DNA of 64,000 nt from positions 434,001 through 498,000 of the forward strand of contig NC_052407.1 of the NCBI RefSeq assembly GCF_009389715.1, in the 5' to 3' direction. Positions 34,271 to 45,269 of the stretch are shown piece by piece; the stretch's first letter is position 1, and each line of letters starts with the position of its first letter. The notes under the pieces are model-generated. The model saw only the letters and a list, made by a program, of their open reading frames with translations, made no database searches and was not told where the DNA came from. This DNA comes from Phoenix dactylifera (Eukaryota > Streptophyta > Magnoliopsida > Arecales > Arecaceae). The position numbers were made by a program, and so were the translations under genes.

Positions 34271-34545
34271 TGCCGGAGAGGAGGGAGGAGGAGAGGAGCT
34301 CGCCGTCGGACGTCGCTCGGCGCCGGAGTGGACAAGGATCGGCCGCTCATCGTCGGAGAGGAGGGAGGAGGAGAGGAGCTCGCCGTCGGACGTTGCTCGA
34401 CGCCGGAGTGGACAAGGATCGGCCGCTCGTCGTCGGAGAGGAGGGAGGAGGAGAGGAGCTTGCCGTCGGACGCCGCTCGGCACCGGAGACAACAAGGGTC
34501 GGCCGCTCGTCGTCGGAGAGGAGGGAGGAGGGGCTAGCCTTGATC
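34271..34545. repeat. 80-bp GC-rich minisatellite in the CACTA element
   Basis: A unit containing CGGAGAGGAGGGAGGAGG begins at 34271, 34351, 34431 and 34511, an exact 80-bp period of about 3.4 copies. Because 80 is not a multiple of three, the frame shifts each unit, which produces overlapping Arg/Gly/Glu-rich open frames that are not genes. It lies near the right end, internal to the subterminal palindromes. Confidence 0.9.
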
Positions 34546-34599
34546 GGGATGCAGAATGAGGAGGAGGGGAACGGCCGCTAGGTTTTGATGCCAATTTTA

Positions 34600-34755
34600 C
34601 TTCTGCCGATGCTTATAAGCGTCGTCGTAGGAGAGAGTATACGACGACGCTAATTAGCGTCGTCTATGGCCGACGCTTTTTAAAAGCGTCGGCATATTTG
34701 GGCGGGAGTCGGAAAATCGCCGACGCTTGGATAAAGCGTCGGCAAAAAAGAGTCG
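34600..34755. repeat. right subterminal palindrome array of the CACTA element
   Basis: Four palindromes of the GACGC...GCGTC type lie near 34604-34626, 34642-34662, 34670-34693 and 34719-34743, the counterpart of the array at the left end. Confidence 0.9.
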
Positions 34756-34779
34756 TTAAAACAAGATTTTGTTGTAGTG

Positions 34780-37700
34780 TTACGAGAAAGTAAAGAGTAC
34801 AAAGGAGAGAGAATGTCTCTTGTAGATGTCCAGAAAAAATCTCTGGAATGCCGGACAACGAAAGAGCTGACCCAGTCTGCTGCCATGTTCGTCTTCCGAA
34901 ACATATGTGCTGCCTGCAAGCCAGTCATCTTCTGAGCCAGCCTATGGGTCTCTCTGATGAGAGGATGGCCATCACCATATCTATCTACACCTCGAATCCA
35001 GTCAATCACCACAGAAGAGTCACCCTCGAGATACACCCTCTCGATTCTAAGGAACCTCATCGCATATGACAGCCCCTCCCATGTAGCCCGAAGCTCTATC
35101 CCTACAACAGTGAGCCCAAGCGTGCGCCGACCCTTGGTTGCTACCAGCTTGCCAAAGGAATCTCTGATCACAAATTCAACACCTCTAGATACACCATCCA
35201 CCGACATACTACCATCGAAATTCACTTTGAGATGACCAAAAGGTGGGGGCACCTAAGAAACAAAGGCGAACCTGGGCGCTATAACAGCAGAAAGAGTGCC
35301 CCAGATGTCCCTGGCCATCTTAGTAGAGAACAATGCGGTAGTTGAGATAACCTCCCTCGCCTGCAGTATAGCTCTATCCATCACCAGCCTCAGAAGTGAC
35401 CTCCTACCCTTAAATATGCCGGCATTCCTGTCCAGCCAAATATAATAAGCCAAGTATGCTCTAAAGATTCCCCCTCCCAGAATCTGGGACTCCGCATAGA
35501 AACTCTCAGCAAATGGATCAAATCTTGTGCCGTCTCCACCAAATGGGGTAAGGGTGCAGGTGATCTACTCCATATCTCCCTCGCCTAGGGCACTGCAAAA
35601 CAACATGATCAATAGTCTTCTCAATCTCCGTACACACCTCACAGAACTGGGTGACCCGCACTCCTCACCGAGCTAGCAAACATTTGGTCAGTAGGCACCC
35701 CCATGCCACCTTCCAGATGAAGAGCGCTACACGCGGGTGAACCCGCATCCTCCCTCAATCTGTTGAGCTGACTCCCTGTTGAACAAAGCATGAAGATCCC
35801 TAGCTCATACCCGTGTCTGGCCTGATGGCATCCATACTAACCTATCAGACTTCTCTCGGGCTGGTACCGGTAGAGCCAGAACCAACTCTGCCAACTGCTT
35901 CCAAGAACCTCCTGAATCAGCCTAGCCCTCCACTGACCCCCAACAGGGTCCAGCAAGTCACAAACTCTGTATCCACTCAGCCTCGCCAAGTCCACCATGG
36001 TTGGCAGACGACTGATCGGCTGCTCAATCACCCAGCTGTCCTTCAAAATATCGATAGATCGCTCGTCCCTAATGGCCCATCTGATCTCCGAAAGCACCAA
36101 TATATCTCTGGCACACATCTTCCTCCAGACCGGTGAATGGTGACGGCCAGCCCGTGTCCCGGGCAACAAAGCACCATACTTGGCCCTCATCAATGAGGAC
36201 CACATACTATCAGGCTCTAGCATAAATCTAGTTACGTGACGTGCTGCTAGAACCTCCCGCCTCACCACCAATGACTGCACCCTCAAACCTCCAAACCTGG
36301 TAGGCTAACACACAACCTCCCATGCCAACAAGTGGATACCGCTTCTACCACTACTCCTCTCCTAGATAAAGTTTCTGAAAATCTGGTCAAGAGTCCTAAA
36401 AAACGCCACTGGAATGAAAGAGTTGGAGAAAAAGTAAGTAGGGATCGAAGTAAGAACTGACCGAACCAAGGTAATTCTCTCCATCATTGATAATGTGTGC
36501 ATCTGCTATCCCTTCAGTCTATGCCCGATACTAAGCCCCAGAGAGGAGCAATCCCTGCTACGCAGTCGCTGACCTGAGAGTGGTATCCCTAGGTATTTCA
36601 ATGCGCCCTCCTGCTCACCCATCCCCAAAATCTCCAAAATAGAATTCTTCACTACCAATCTAGTCTTCAGGCTGAAATATATAGCTGAATTAGACAAATT
36701 GACACACTGATTCGACACTGCACGGTAGTCCCGGAGGATCCTGCTAATGACTCCTGCGGCCTGCCGAGACGACCGGGCTAGCAATAAACAATCATTGGCG
36801 AAGATCATGTGAGAAATTGGAGTAGCTCCCTCCAATAGCCTGTAAACCTCTAACTCATGCATGGACATAGCATGTCTAAGAGCTCTTGAGAGTGCATCCG
36901 CACAAATAATGAAGAGCAGGGAGGAGAGGGGACATCCCTGGCGCAACCCGCTAGAAGACTCAAAGAAACGGGATGGCATTCCATTAACCAAAACGGCGAA
37001 AGAGGGACCCCGAACACATCCAATGACCCAGCTGATCCATATCTCGAAAAAGCCAAACCCCAGCAAAGACTGCTGTACAAAATCCCATCTCATCCTGTCG
37101 TAGGCCCTCTCCATATCAAGCTTGATCCCCACCAAGCCCCTCCTCATCGGGCCCCTGCGAAGGTCAAACATAAACTCCTGGGCGATAAGCACATTGGCTG
37201 TGATACTCCGCCTTCCCATGAAAGCCCCCTGCTCTAGACTAATCAACCTCGGGAGAATGTCTCTCAATCTAATGGCAAGTATCTTCGCCGTAGCCTTGTA
37301 CATGATTGTGCACAGGCTAATCGGGCGGAAATGGCCCGGCTCAATAGCATCCTGCCGCTTTGGTATCAATGTGATGAATGTCCTCTGTCAGTCAATAGAC
37401 AACGTAGCTGTACTGAAAAACTACTGTATGAGTGCCGTCACATCTTGTCCGAAAGAACAACGGAGGAAAACTATCCGGCCCTGAGGCCTTGTCCCCCTCA
37501 AGGGACTAGACCGTCTCCCTAATCTTCCTTTCTGATGCCGGCCTGATGAGTGCTGCGGTCTCCTCCTCCATCACCTCTACCAAAGGCATCGGAATATCCA
37601 CTGGGCTCCCACCCCCTGTCTCCTCAATCCATCTAGCCCTAAAGAAGCTCTCCAAAATCCTCGGAATCATATCTGGATCCTCCGACAACTGCCCATCCTC

Positions 37701-38860
37701 ACCCCTGATGACTCTAATCCTATTCTGATGCCTCCTGATTAATGTCGCCTGATGGAAGAATCTGGTATTCCAATCTTCCTCCAATATCCATTGTACCCTC
37801 GACTTCTGTCTCCAAAGTATCTCCTGCTGTCTGAGAAGAGAGTCATGTAATGCCAAGTGTGATCTGAGCTCCCCCACCTCCTCCTCCAATAAACCTCCAC
37901 TCTCGACCTCTTGAGACTATAATCTGGTAATGGCCTCCTCTGAGTCCTCAATCCTCCTGAAAATATTCCCCACATCCTCACGGTTCCACCTCCTCAGCCG
38001 TCTCCTCGTCAGTTCCAGCCTCCGGGATATTCGGTATATAGCATCTCTTCTGACTAGTACACTTCATGCCTCCCTAACCATCTCTCTGGACCGCAGATAA
38101 CAAAGCCAAAACTTCTCAAATCTAAAAGGAGAATGGACAGGAATAAGTGCCTTAGTACTCACCAGTAATGGGCAGTGGTTCGACGCTATCCTCAGTAGAT
38201 GTCTAACGTGATGATCTGGAAAGCACTAAACCCACCCAGCAGTAACACAAGCTCTGTCTAGTCTCTCACATACTCGGGCCCGTCCCTGCTGATTATTGCA
38301 CTAAGTGAATCTTGGGCTCGAGAAGCCCAGATCAACCAATCCATTCGAGTCAAGAAAATTCTGAAACTCCTTAATTTCTCTTTTATAAGTGAAAGGTTTT
38401 CCTCCCATCTTCTCCCGGGGACCGACAATGCAGTTGAAGTCACTTGCCACCAACATCGGGCGATCCTGACTGATCGATTGAGAGGCCTTCTCCCACAGAA
38501 TCCTCCTCTTCCTAAAGTCTGTGCTAGCATACATAGCTGCAAGGACCCATAGAGTGTTGCTGCCTTCCGAGATTACCATAATCACCTCTTGAGTACAAAC
38601 ATTGAATATGTCAATTCTGCATTTGCTTTGAGCCCAAATAACAATAATACCTCCCAACAAGCCTTGAGATTCCACTGCATAGAAGCCCCACGACCTCGGC
38701 ACCGCCCTCCTCGCCTTCTGTAGGCTACTCCCCGATAACTGAGTCTCCAATAAAATACAAATTTTTGAGTTGTGTTGTTATACCAACCTGCGGAAAGTCG
38801 GGGCAAAGGAAGGCTTCCCCGCTCCATGGCAATTTCATAGGAGCACCTTCATGATGCACT
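34780..38860 (-). pseudogene. L1-D ORF2 remnant
   Basis: The endonuclease begins near 38855 (GAGKPSFAP, then LETQLSGSSLQKARR). ASDFNCIVGPREKMGG and ASNHCPLLVS follow; the catalytic SDH of the endonuclease has become SNH. The reverse transcriptase has HFRPISLCTIMYK, KLDMERAYDRMRW, GLRQGCPLSSLLF and FANDCLLL near 36800, where the second Asp-pair position has changed to Asn (FADD to FAND). The zinc-binding region and RNase H (KVNFDGSMSVDG, EGDSSVVIDWIRGVDRYGDG, NMAADWVSSF) close the gene near 34810. At least a dozen stops or shifts are present. Confidence 0.85.
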
Positions 38861-39179
38861 CGACGAGGCGGCACGGCTCACTTCTCCGGAACCGCTACCA
38901 CAAGATACCTCCAAGCTCCTCTCCCCTTCACTCACCACAACATTGGGATTTGCCCCCTTTGCTGAAGCCATCATTTGGAGCAATAGTTGAAGATGCCTCC
39001 CTTCACTGTTTACCTGTGCCAAATGGCACGCCAAGTCTACAGGCCCCTCACCACAGCCCTCTAATCCCCCCTGCTGCCCTCCTACAGTCGTCTCTCTTCC
39101 ACCATAGCCGACCTTTCCTATCTGCACATGGCCCTCCCTCTAAATTATTGGGGCAAGTATATTATTCGGACCACTTTCA

Positions 39180-40660
39180 TTCCTAATTTGTTTTGATGCA
39201 AAAAAGGCTTTTATGAACCTAATACCATTGATAAGGTGGTGATGTATCTTTATCCAGATGGGGGAACTGGTTGCAAAACACATATATGCATTAAGCGCAT
39301 AAAATGTAGTGAAGTTGTGTGTGAATTGTTTTGCAGAGGACCACAGTCATAGGCTTGTATCACCAAAAAAAGGCCGCACTTGATGCAGGGATAAAACCAA
39401 ACCAGCTTTCTACTTGCTTGCTAATACCATTGAAGTCTCAGGGTGCTTTCTTTTTTACTCAGTATGAACTCACAAAATACTTAGAGTGGGCTTGATCATA
39501 AGCATGCAACGAAAATGGGAGATGTTGAAGCTATGACACATTATATTAAGCAAAGGCTGCTGAAAATCCAAGGTTCTTTTCTGCCATACAACTTGATGCA
39601 ACATATAAGATTAATGGATGCGGGAGGCTGTTTGCTCTATTTGCTGGGGCGAACCATCACAAGTTGAATGGTTGTTTGAAACCTTTCAAAGAGATAAAGA
39701 TGCAGCTATGAGAAGTGCATTGGCATTAGATGAAGTTTGGCCAAATACAACCCACCGGCTATGTGCATGGCATGCGTATCAAATGCCGCTAAAAATCTAA
39801 AACATATCTGTTGAGCCTCTTTCGATTTTGAAGCTGGTTTTAGCAATTATGTTTATGACTATGAGGATGAGTTCATGTCAGCAAAGCAGAATACATGGTT
39901 GTCCGAATTGTTTGAAGATAGGAAAAATGGGATTTGGTACACATATAGGAGGGAAACATTTTGTGGTGACATGAGAAGTACTCAAAGAAGTGAAAAGACG
40001 AATGTTGTCATAAAAATATACTAGAATCCTGATCAAGACCTTGCATCTTTTTCCAAAAGAAAAACATTATAATAGATTAGTGGAAGATCGGCGCTATAAT
40101 AAACTGGAATCTTCTTATATATTTTCGTTCGAATCAGACGTCCATCCCTAGAGTTACTCATTCTTGAAACAAGAGGCAGCGATCTATACGTCTAAAAAAG
40201 GCTTGAGTTGTCTGTGGATTGTCTTACAAAATTATGGGCATGATGAGTCAGCTCTCGTGGAGTGGAGAGAAAAAAGGCCATGTCATGTAATAATGCTGTA
40301 GTCGGAAGAGCTTTTAATTTGTTGGTGTTCTTTGTGCATATATTGAAAGTTCTTGGTCGTAGAAATATCAAGTAAATTCCAGAAAAATATTTTTTTCAAG
40401 AGGTGGAGAAAAGGTGTGTAGGTTGAGGTCTTGATAGACTACTATGATGGATTAAGTGAAGTCGATCTTAAGATTGCCATTGTAGATAAGGGTTCAGAAA
40501 GCTGAGAAGCTTATAAAATTGCCATTGGTGAAGCTGAAAGCCTCAAGAAATCATTAGATATTTCTATGCAGAAGAAGGTACCTGATATGCAACCATCTAT
40601 GTAACTAACAAGGAGAAGGACATTCATATTGCTGAGATCCAATCTTTAGTAATTAGAGTC
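39180..40660 (+). pseudogene. FAR1/Mutator-type transposase fossil
   Basis: The translated plus strand follows the FAR1-related (FRS) / MULE transposase order with many breaks. It reads ALDAGIKPNQLS near 39375, GDVEAM near 39515, FSAIQLDATYKINGCGRLF and FAGANHHKLNG near 39570-39670, VEWLFETFQRDKDAAM near 39668, HRLCAWHAYQ near 39760, then FCGDMRSTQRSEKTN near 39960. These correspond to the MULE catalytic domain (A-W-H motif included) and the stretch after it. FHY3/FAR1 proteins are domesticated Mutator-like transposases acting as transcription factors. I cannot tell whether this was a transposon copy or a retired host FRS gene. Terminal inverted repeats were not found. Confidence 0.7.
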
Positions 40661-41049
40661 AAATTATCACAACTTCAGTGGTTCCATTAGTAGTTGGATT
40701 TTTCTCTATCACATCCTTCATGTTTTCGTTGATGATACAATCTCCTATGATCCCAATACTTTTAATCAATCATGAGTTATCTTTTACCAAATCAATCATG
40801 ACTATGTATCACTCATCTTCATCTTCTCTGGTATTTACACTTTCTAAGAGGCTTGCAATTAATGATCAATTGGACAATCATCATGATTGCTATTATCGAA
40901 ATGATAATACATGCCGAATCAATTTAACTATATTTGCATTGACCTGAGATCTTCAATTGTCTTAGATGCAAATCTTCGCAGCTCTACAAGTTGCCTCCAA
41001 TTGGTTAACAAGTTGTTCTTAAGATGAACACTTTGAAGATATGGAGCAG
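40661..41049. other. intergenic, no gene seen
   Basis: AT-rich sequence between the FAR1-type fossil and the next LINE fragment. Short open frames have no recognised motif. The right part may already belong to the LINE. Confidence 0.4.
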
Positions 41050-42457
41050 TACTCAAGATGTGCATAAGATTGTGGCAGATTTTTTTTAGACCTAGATCTC
41101 TCTCTTGGAACCTTAACTGCCCTTCAATGCTGTCCGGAGAGGCTAGTCTAGAAAAAGCTCAGCAATTATATATGCTCAGCAACTTCATTCTCAGTCTGGT
41201 GCCTCATAAATTGATTTGGAATTTGGAGAACTCTAGTTTATTCTCCACTGCATCTCTAAATAAATACTTACATTCCAGAGGTACAGAGTGGGGCCTAGCT
41301 AGACTAATTTGGAGGGTTAAAAGCTTCTTTGAAAACCAAATGCTTCTTATGGCTCTCCTTAGCCGATAATCTGAATACAAGAGATCAGATTGGTAGAAAG
41401 CTGAATAGATTTTTTGCTCTTTCATTCTTCAGATTTGGGATGCTATTTTTTGCAGGTTGGGAATTCAACCACCTCCAACCAGATTCTTGGGTCTCTGTAC
41501 CTCATGGATTGACAGGAATTTTCTCAAACACCAGCAACCTGCTGCTCTAATGCTGGTACCTGCGGTGACTAGGTGTTGTTGCAAAGAAAGGAACTCCAGA
41601 AATCTTTCTTAACAAATCCACCACTGCTCCCTCTGCTGCTTTCAATGCTTCAAATTTGTTAAAGGGCTGGTCTATTCTATGCCATCACAAGGAGCTTCCT
41701 GGTTTCTCAAAATAATGTCCAAGCTGAAAGGTTTTTAGAATAATTGCTGATCTTCCCTATCAGCTTGTGCAGGAATTCATGTTCCATCTTTGCTTTGCCC
41801 GCAATTGCGTTCATTCACCGATATTCTATCTCTGCCTTGTACTGGAGGCTACTTTGTGATATTGCTGGAGAAATGCCTTACTCCATGATTATTTCTCCCA
41901 AGATTCATCGTCTTGGCATCGGATCCTCTATATTAGTATCTTTTTATTATAGTGTCAATATATAGTACAGTACAAAATGGTGAGGCATATTAAATATATG
42001 TACGTAATTAAACTGTTTCAGTTTGATATCGGTATAGTACAGTATTTTTAGTATAGTATGGAACTGGTATGACAAATTTTTCTCCCTGTTGTATCATGTT
42101 TCTGAATGCTCTGTAATCAATAATTGGTACGATTTAATTAATGATGATCCTCTCTCTCTTGGATGTCAGCCATTTCCAGCTACGTCCAAAGGACTGGAAA
42201 TTGGATGATATGAGTTGCTGCCGAGCATCTTTTTGGTTAGCCTCTTCAATACAATCTAGTGAGATCTCTCTTACTGTTCTCTCTTTTATTTGTTCTATGC
42301 TATTGGCCATTATTCTGTTTCGAGGAGTCTCATCATGCTATTATAATTCTCTTTAATTTCTCACTTTAATCCTCTAAACTCTGTAAATCTTGTAACATAT
42401 TTATTTCCATCTTTAATAAAATTCGGGTGGCCTCAGCCTCCCTTTTCCTAAAAAAAA
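41050..42457 (+). mobile_element. 3' part of a LINE of a second family
   Basis: The translation shows the zone after the reverse transcriptase of plant LINEs. DKLIW-x-LENSSLFSTASLNKYL fits the usual D-x-x-x-W-x-x-x-x-x-G-x-F-S-V-x-S-x-Y pattern. Around 41330-41400 is KTKCFLWLSLADNLNTRDQI, the F-L-W-L-x-x-x-x-x-L-x-T-R-D motif at the start of the zinc-binding region. CCCKERNSRIF-like sequence follows near 41580 (usual W-K-E-R-N-x-R-x-F). The 3' UTR ends with a T-rich stretch and an A tail at 42449-42457. Frames are broken and the endonuclease and most of the reverse transcriptase are absent. It differs from the L1-A to L1-D family because it has no RNase H block. Confidence 0.6.
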
Positions 42458-42611
42458 GACCGTGGGTTACGGTCGAGGAACAGAGTGGACGGCAGAGACA
42501 ACCCCAGTGAGGAGATCAGAAGACCTATCAAAATTCTCGGTGGAATTTCTGGAGACGGAGTAGTCGAAGAAGGCCACGGAGAACGAGTTGGAGAGCAAGC
42601 CGTGTCGAAAT

Positions 42612-42955
42612 TGTTGGAAGTTGATAAACTTAATTATGCTGAAGAATTCAAAGGATTATATTCAAAATCCACAGGGTCATATGAAGAATCCAAAGGATCA
42701 TATGAAAAATCTAAAAGGTTACATAATGATGTATTTATTAGGGAAGTTAAAAGATCACTTCTAGTACCAATAAATATGTGGCTATTGTGAAGAAGAATAT
42801 ATTGAGGGAAAAAAAAGAAATAAGCGATAGATAGAGGAGGCTTGTAAGTAAAGTTGTATTTCTCCTTGAAGAAAAGTTGTACTATTCCATTATCTTATAT
42901 AAAGTATTTTCTCTTCCATATTCTTGTGTTTCCACCACCGTTGCATACTCTATCA
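42612..42955 (+). repeat. left LTR of the Copia fossil
   Basis: 344 bp, TG...CA ends, pairs with 43239-43562. It includes a short internal duplication of an ATCCAAAGGATCATATGAA-like segment relative to the other LTR. Confidence 0.88.
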
Positions 42956-43238
42956 AAGTGGTATTAGAGCAAAAGAAGCCTACTAAGATAAACATTGATA
43001 GCAAATCAGCCATTGCACTAGGAAAGAATCTGGTGTATCATCAAAGAAGCAAACATATTGATATTCGTTTTCATTCAATCCGGGAACATGTGAAGAATAA
43101 AGAGGTAGTGCTACTATATGTGAAGACACAATATCAAGTGGCTGATATATTCACTAAACTTTTGAAAGTAGACCTCTTCATCAAGTTTAAAAGTTCTCTT
43201 GGTATGATAAAGAAATAACAATTAAGTTTAAGGGGGGG

Positions 43239-43562
43239 TGTTGGAAGTTGATAAACTTAATTATGCTGAAGAATTCAAAGGATCATATTCAGAATCCAAA
43301 GGGCCATATGAAAAATCTAAAAAGTTACATAATGATGTATTTATTAGGGAAGTTAAAAGATCACTTCTAGTGCCATAAATATGTGGCTATTGTGAAGAAG
43401 AATGTATTGAGGGAAAAAAAAAAGAAAGGAGCGATAGATAGAGAGGGCTTGTAAGTAAAGTTGTATTCCTCCTTGAAGAAAAGTTGTACTACTTCATTAT
43501 CTTATGTAAAGTATTTTCTCTTCCATATTCTTGTGTTTCCACCACCGTTGCATACTCTATCA
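43239..43562 (+). repeat. right LTR of the Copia fossil
   Basis: 324 bp, begins directly after the polypurine tract and ends with the same TACTCTATCA as the left LTR. Confidence 0.88.
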
Positions 43563-43619
43563 GAAATTGGTGGGGTGGATGTTATTGCTGAAGCTTCTCG
43601 TCGCCGGAGTCGCCACCAT

Positions 43620-45269
43620 TGTTATGTTGCCGAAGTAGGAATCATTTAATTGAATTAACAAGAGAAGCAAGATTGACTTAGTGTTTACATTGGAGTAAAT
43701 TGGAGATGAGACTTAAAAAAAAAATAGCTTTATCTAGAATTTAAAATTTTGGATCATCCCAATTTATAATACAAAGTAGTATTTTGGTTCGAAGTTATTT
43801 AGTGAATTCAAATAATTTAATAGTTTAAATCAGAGTGTGCAGTGAAAGTATAGTGATCTGAATTATTTTTAACGGATCAGAAATATTAACCCTTTAATTT
43901 GAAAGTTTATGGTGGGTGACTTAATTTGATTTTCTTGTAAAGAAGGATTTCATTAACAAAGCAAAGGACAATATTTTTGATTCTTAATTAATTTCGATGT
44001 TGCTATGTGATTTTCCCAAGTAGGCTCTCCTTATGTTATGCTAAGAAAATTGTAGCATCTTGAGTCTAAGGTTAGTGGACCATCGGTTCTTGATCTTGGG
44101 TTAGAAATATTTTGATGTTGATCTTTTTTTTTCCTCCTAAATTTGTAGCTTATGCTCCTCTATCTGTTTGAAAGAATTTGAAATTATTTATCAATCTTAA
44201 AGATTATTCTATGCTTAGATGTTTCTTTTATGGATAGTAAATTAAAGTCATTTATGATCTTGTGATAGATCGATTAAATTAAGATCGATCAATGTTTTTA
44301 GCAAGAAACATGGTCTTCTTAGATTATCCGACATGATGGTCGAGTCTTGAAGTGTTAGACCTTATTCTTATGATAAGACTTAATGATAAAATTGCATCGA
44401 TAAGTAGAACACCTAGAAACTTGCGGATGAGGCTACAATTATGAAGCCCCAAATTTTTGGAAGTACAGGTAGAAAATTTTGGGTATAAATTTTTTTGGGA
44501 GAGGAAAAAGTAATACCCGACCTTTTGGTGACCTAATATTGAATTAGGTCCGTTCCACTCAACTGGCCTGGTATGCTAGAATTTGCCCAATAGCCTAAAT
44601 AGGCTTAGAACTCAGGTCAGCCGAAGCTACTTGACCCAAATCCACCTTGGCCCAAACCGTGAAGTGAGAATTAAAAAAAAAAAAATGATGCACATGCCAT
44701 AAGGAATCGTGGTTCGAAAGATTCCTGTCTCTACTCCATTTATTTAAGGGACACCACAAACTATTTTGCAGGTAATGCGAGATTAGTGTGAACTATCAGT
44801 GTATAAAAAAACATAAAAAAAAAAGGGACACCCCAACTTCTCTATAAGCCCATCGTTAATCACTGTAGATTTTATCGGCAATCTCATGACGAAATCTTTT
44901 TGATGAGCCATTGATCTTCTTTTTCGGAGCATTTTCGCCACCGTTTTTCCTTCTCGCCATCTTCCCTCGACTAGTTGTCACTGGGCCCTACCACCGAAGG
45001 CCCAGGACGAGGCTCGGATGGGTGGCGACTCCTATTTTCCTTTTTCCCTTGTTTTTCCTTCCCTTTTCAGGCGTCGTTGACTGCCATCTCCGCCTTTGCA
45101 AGACGACAGACTTCTAGCTGTGGAATACCGCTGGCTTCTCTCTCTCTCTCTGCCCGAAAGCAGAAAAAGAAAGGGAAAAACAAAGACTACTTTTGACTCT
45201 CTCTCCCTCTCTATAGTCTTCCTCTTGAGATGGGCCCAGCAAAACGATCCTCTCATGTGATCCTCTCAC
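43620..45269. other. intergenic, AT-rich, no gene seen
   Basis: About 1.65 kb of AT-rich sequence. The part from about 44890 to 45240 has higher GC, with short open frames on both strands and a CT-microsatellite at 45138-45153, but no protein motif is recognisable. Confidence 0.45.

Larger units (their letters stand above)
29626..34779 (-). mobile_element. CACTA (En/Spm) DNA transposon, 5154 bp
   Basis: Begins CACTACAGG and ends TTGTAGTG, so the terminal inverted repeats share CACTACA. A 3-bp TTA duplication flanks it. Both ends carry many GACGC...GCGTC palindromes, the subterminal repeats to which CACTA TnpA-type proteins bind. Inside, on the minus strand, is a Ptta/En/Spm-type gene (30363-32032). 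No TnpD-like transposase with a recognisable catalytic domain is visible, so the copy is probably non-autonomous. It also holds a GC-rich 80-bp tandem repeat and an apparent captured host exon on the plus strand. It sits inside the 3' UTR of L1-D and is therefore younger than that insertion. Confidence 0.95.
29563..39140 (-). mobile_element. 5'-truncated L1 LINE (L1-D) interrupted by a CACTA element
   Basis: The 3' tail lies at 29563-29625 and is nearly identical to the tail of L1-B (GGCAATTTATATAGCTCTAAC against GGCAATTCATATAGCTCTAAC). The rest continues at 34780 and runs to about 39140, where the last part of ORF1 is still recognisable before the element stops. The two halves are separated by a CACTA transposon flanked by its TTA duplication. 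ORF2 carries many stops but keeps the domain order. The 5' end is approximate and I could not identify a convincing target-site duplication. Confidence 0.88.
42612..43562 (+). mobile_element. short Copia LTR-retrotransposon fossil with both LTRs
   Basis: A Copia-family (Ty1-type) fossil of 951 bp, flanked by a 5-bp target-site duplication (GAAAT at 42607-42611 and 43563-43567). Parts seen: left LTR 42612-42955, a primer-binding-site-like TGGTATTAGAGC next to it, a remnant of the RNase H end of the polyprotein, a polypurine tract at 43224-43238, and right LTR 43239-43562. Both LTRs begin TGTTGG and end in TATCA. The element is broken and lacks most of the usual parts. The two LTRs differ by only a few per cent, suggesting an age of roughly one to two million years under a grass-like substitution rate, a rough inference. 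Confidence 0.9.
42467..43619 (-). pseudogene. possible host exon remnant split by the Copia fossil
   Basis: Two GC-richer stretches, 43563-43619 and 42467-42611, flank the Copia fossil. On the minus strand an ATG at 43619 opens MVATPATRSFSNNIHPTN, and the left flank stays open in the matching phase with a hydrophobic segment (ILIGLLISSLGLSLPS). Together they could be the first exon of a host membrane protein that was cut by the retroelement and, on the other side, by the LINE tail. I do not recognise the protein. The open reading could also be chance. Confidence 0.25.

Noticed and set aside
34230-34594. Overlapping Arg/Gly/Glu-rich open frames on both strands
   Set aside because: They are produced by the 80-bp GC-rich tandem repeat, whose period shifts frame each unit; no protein family fits.
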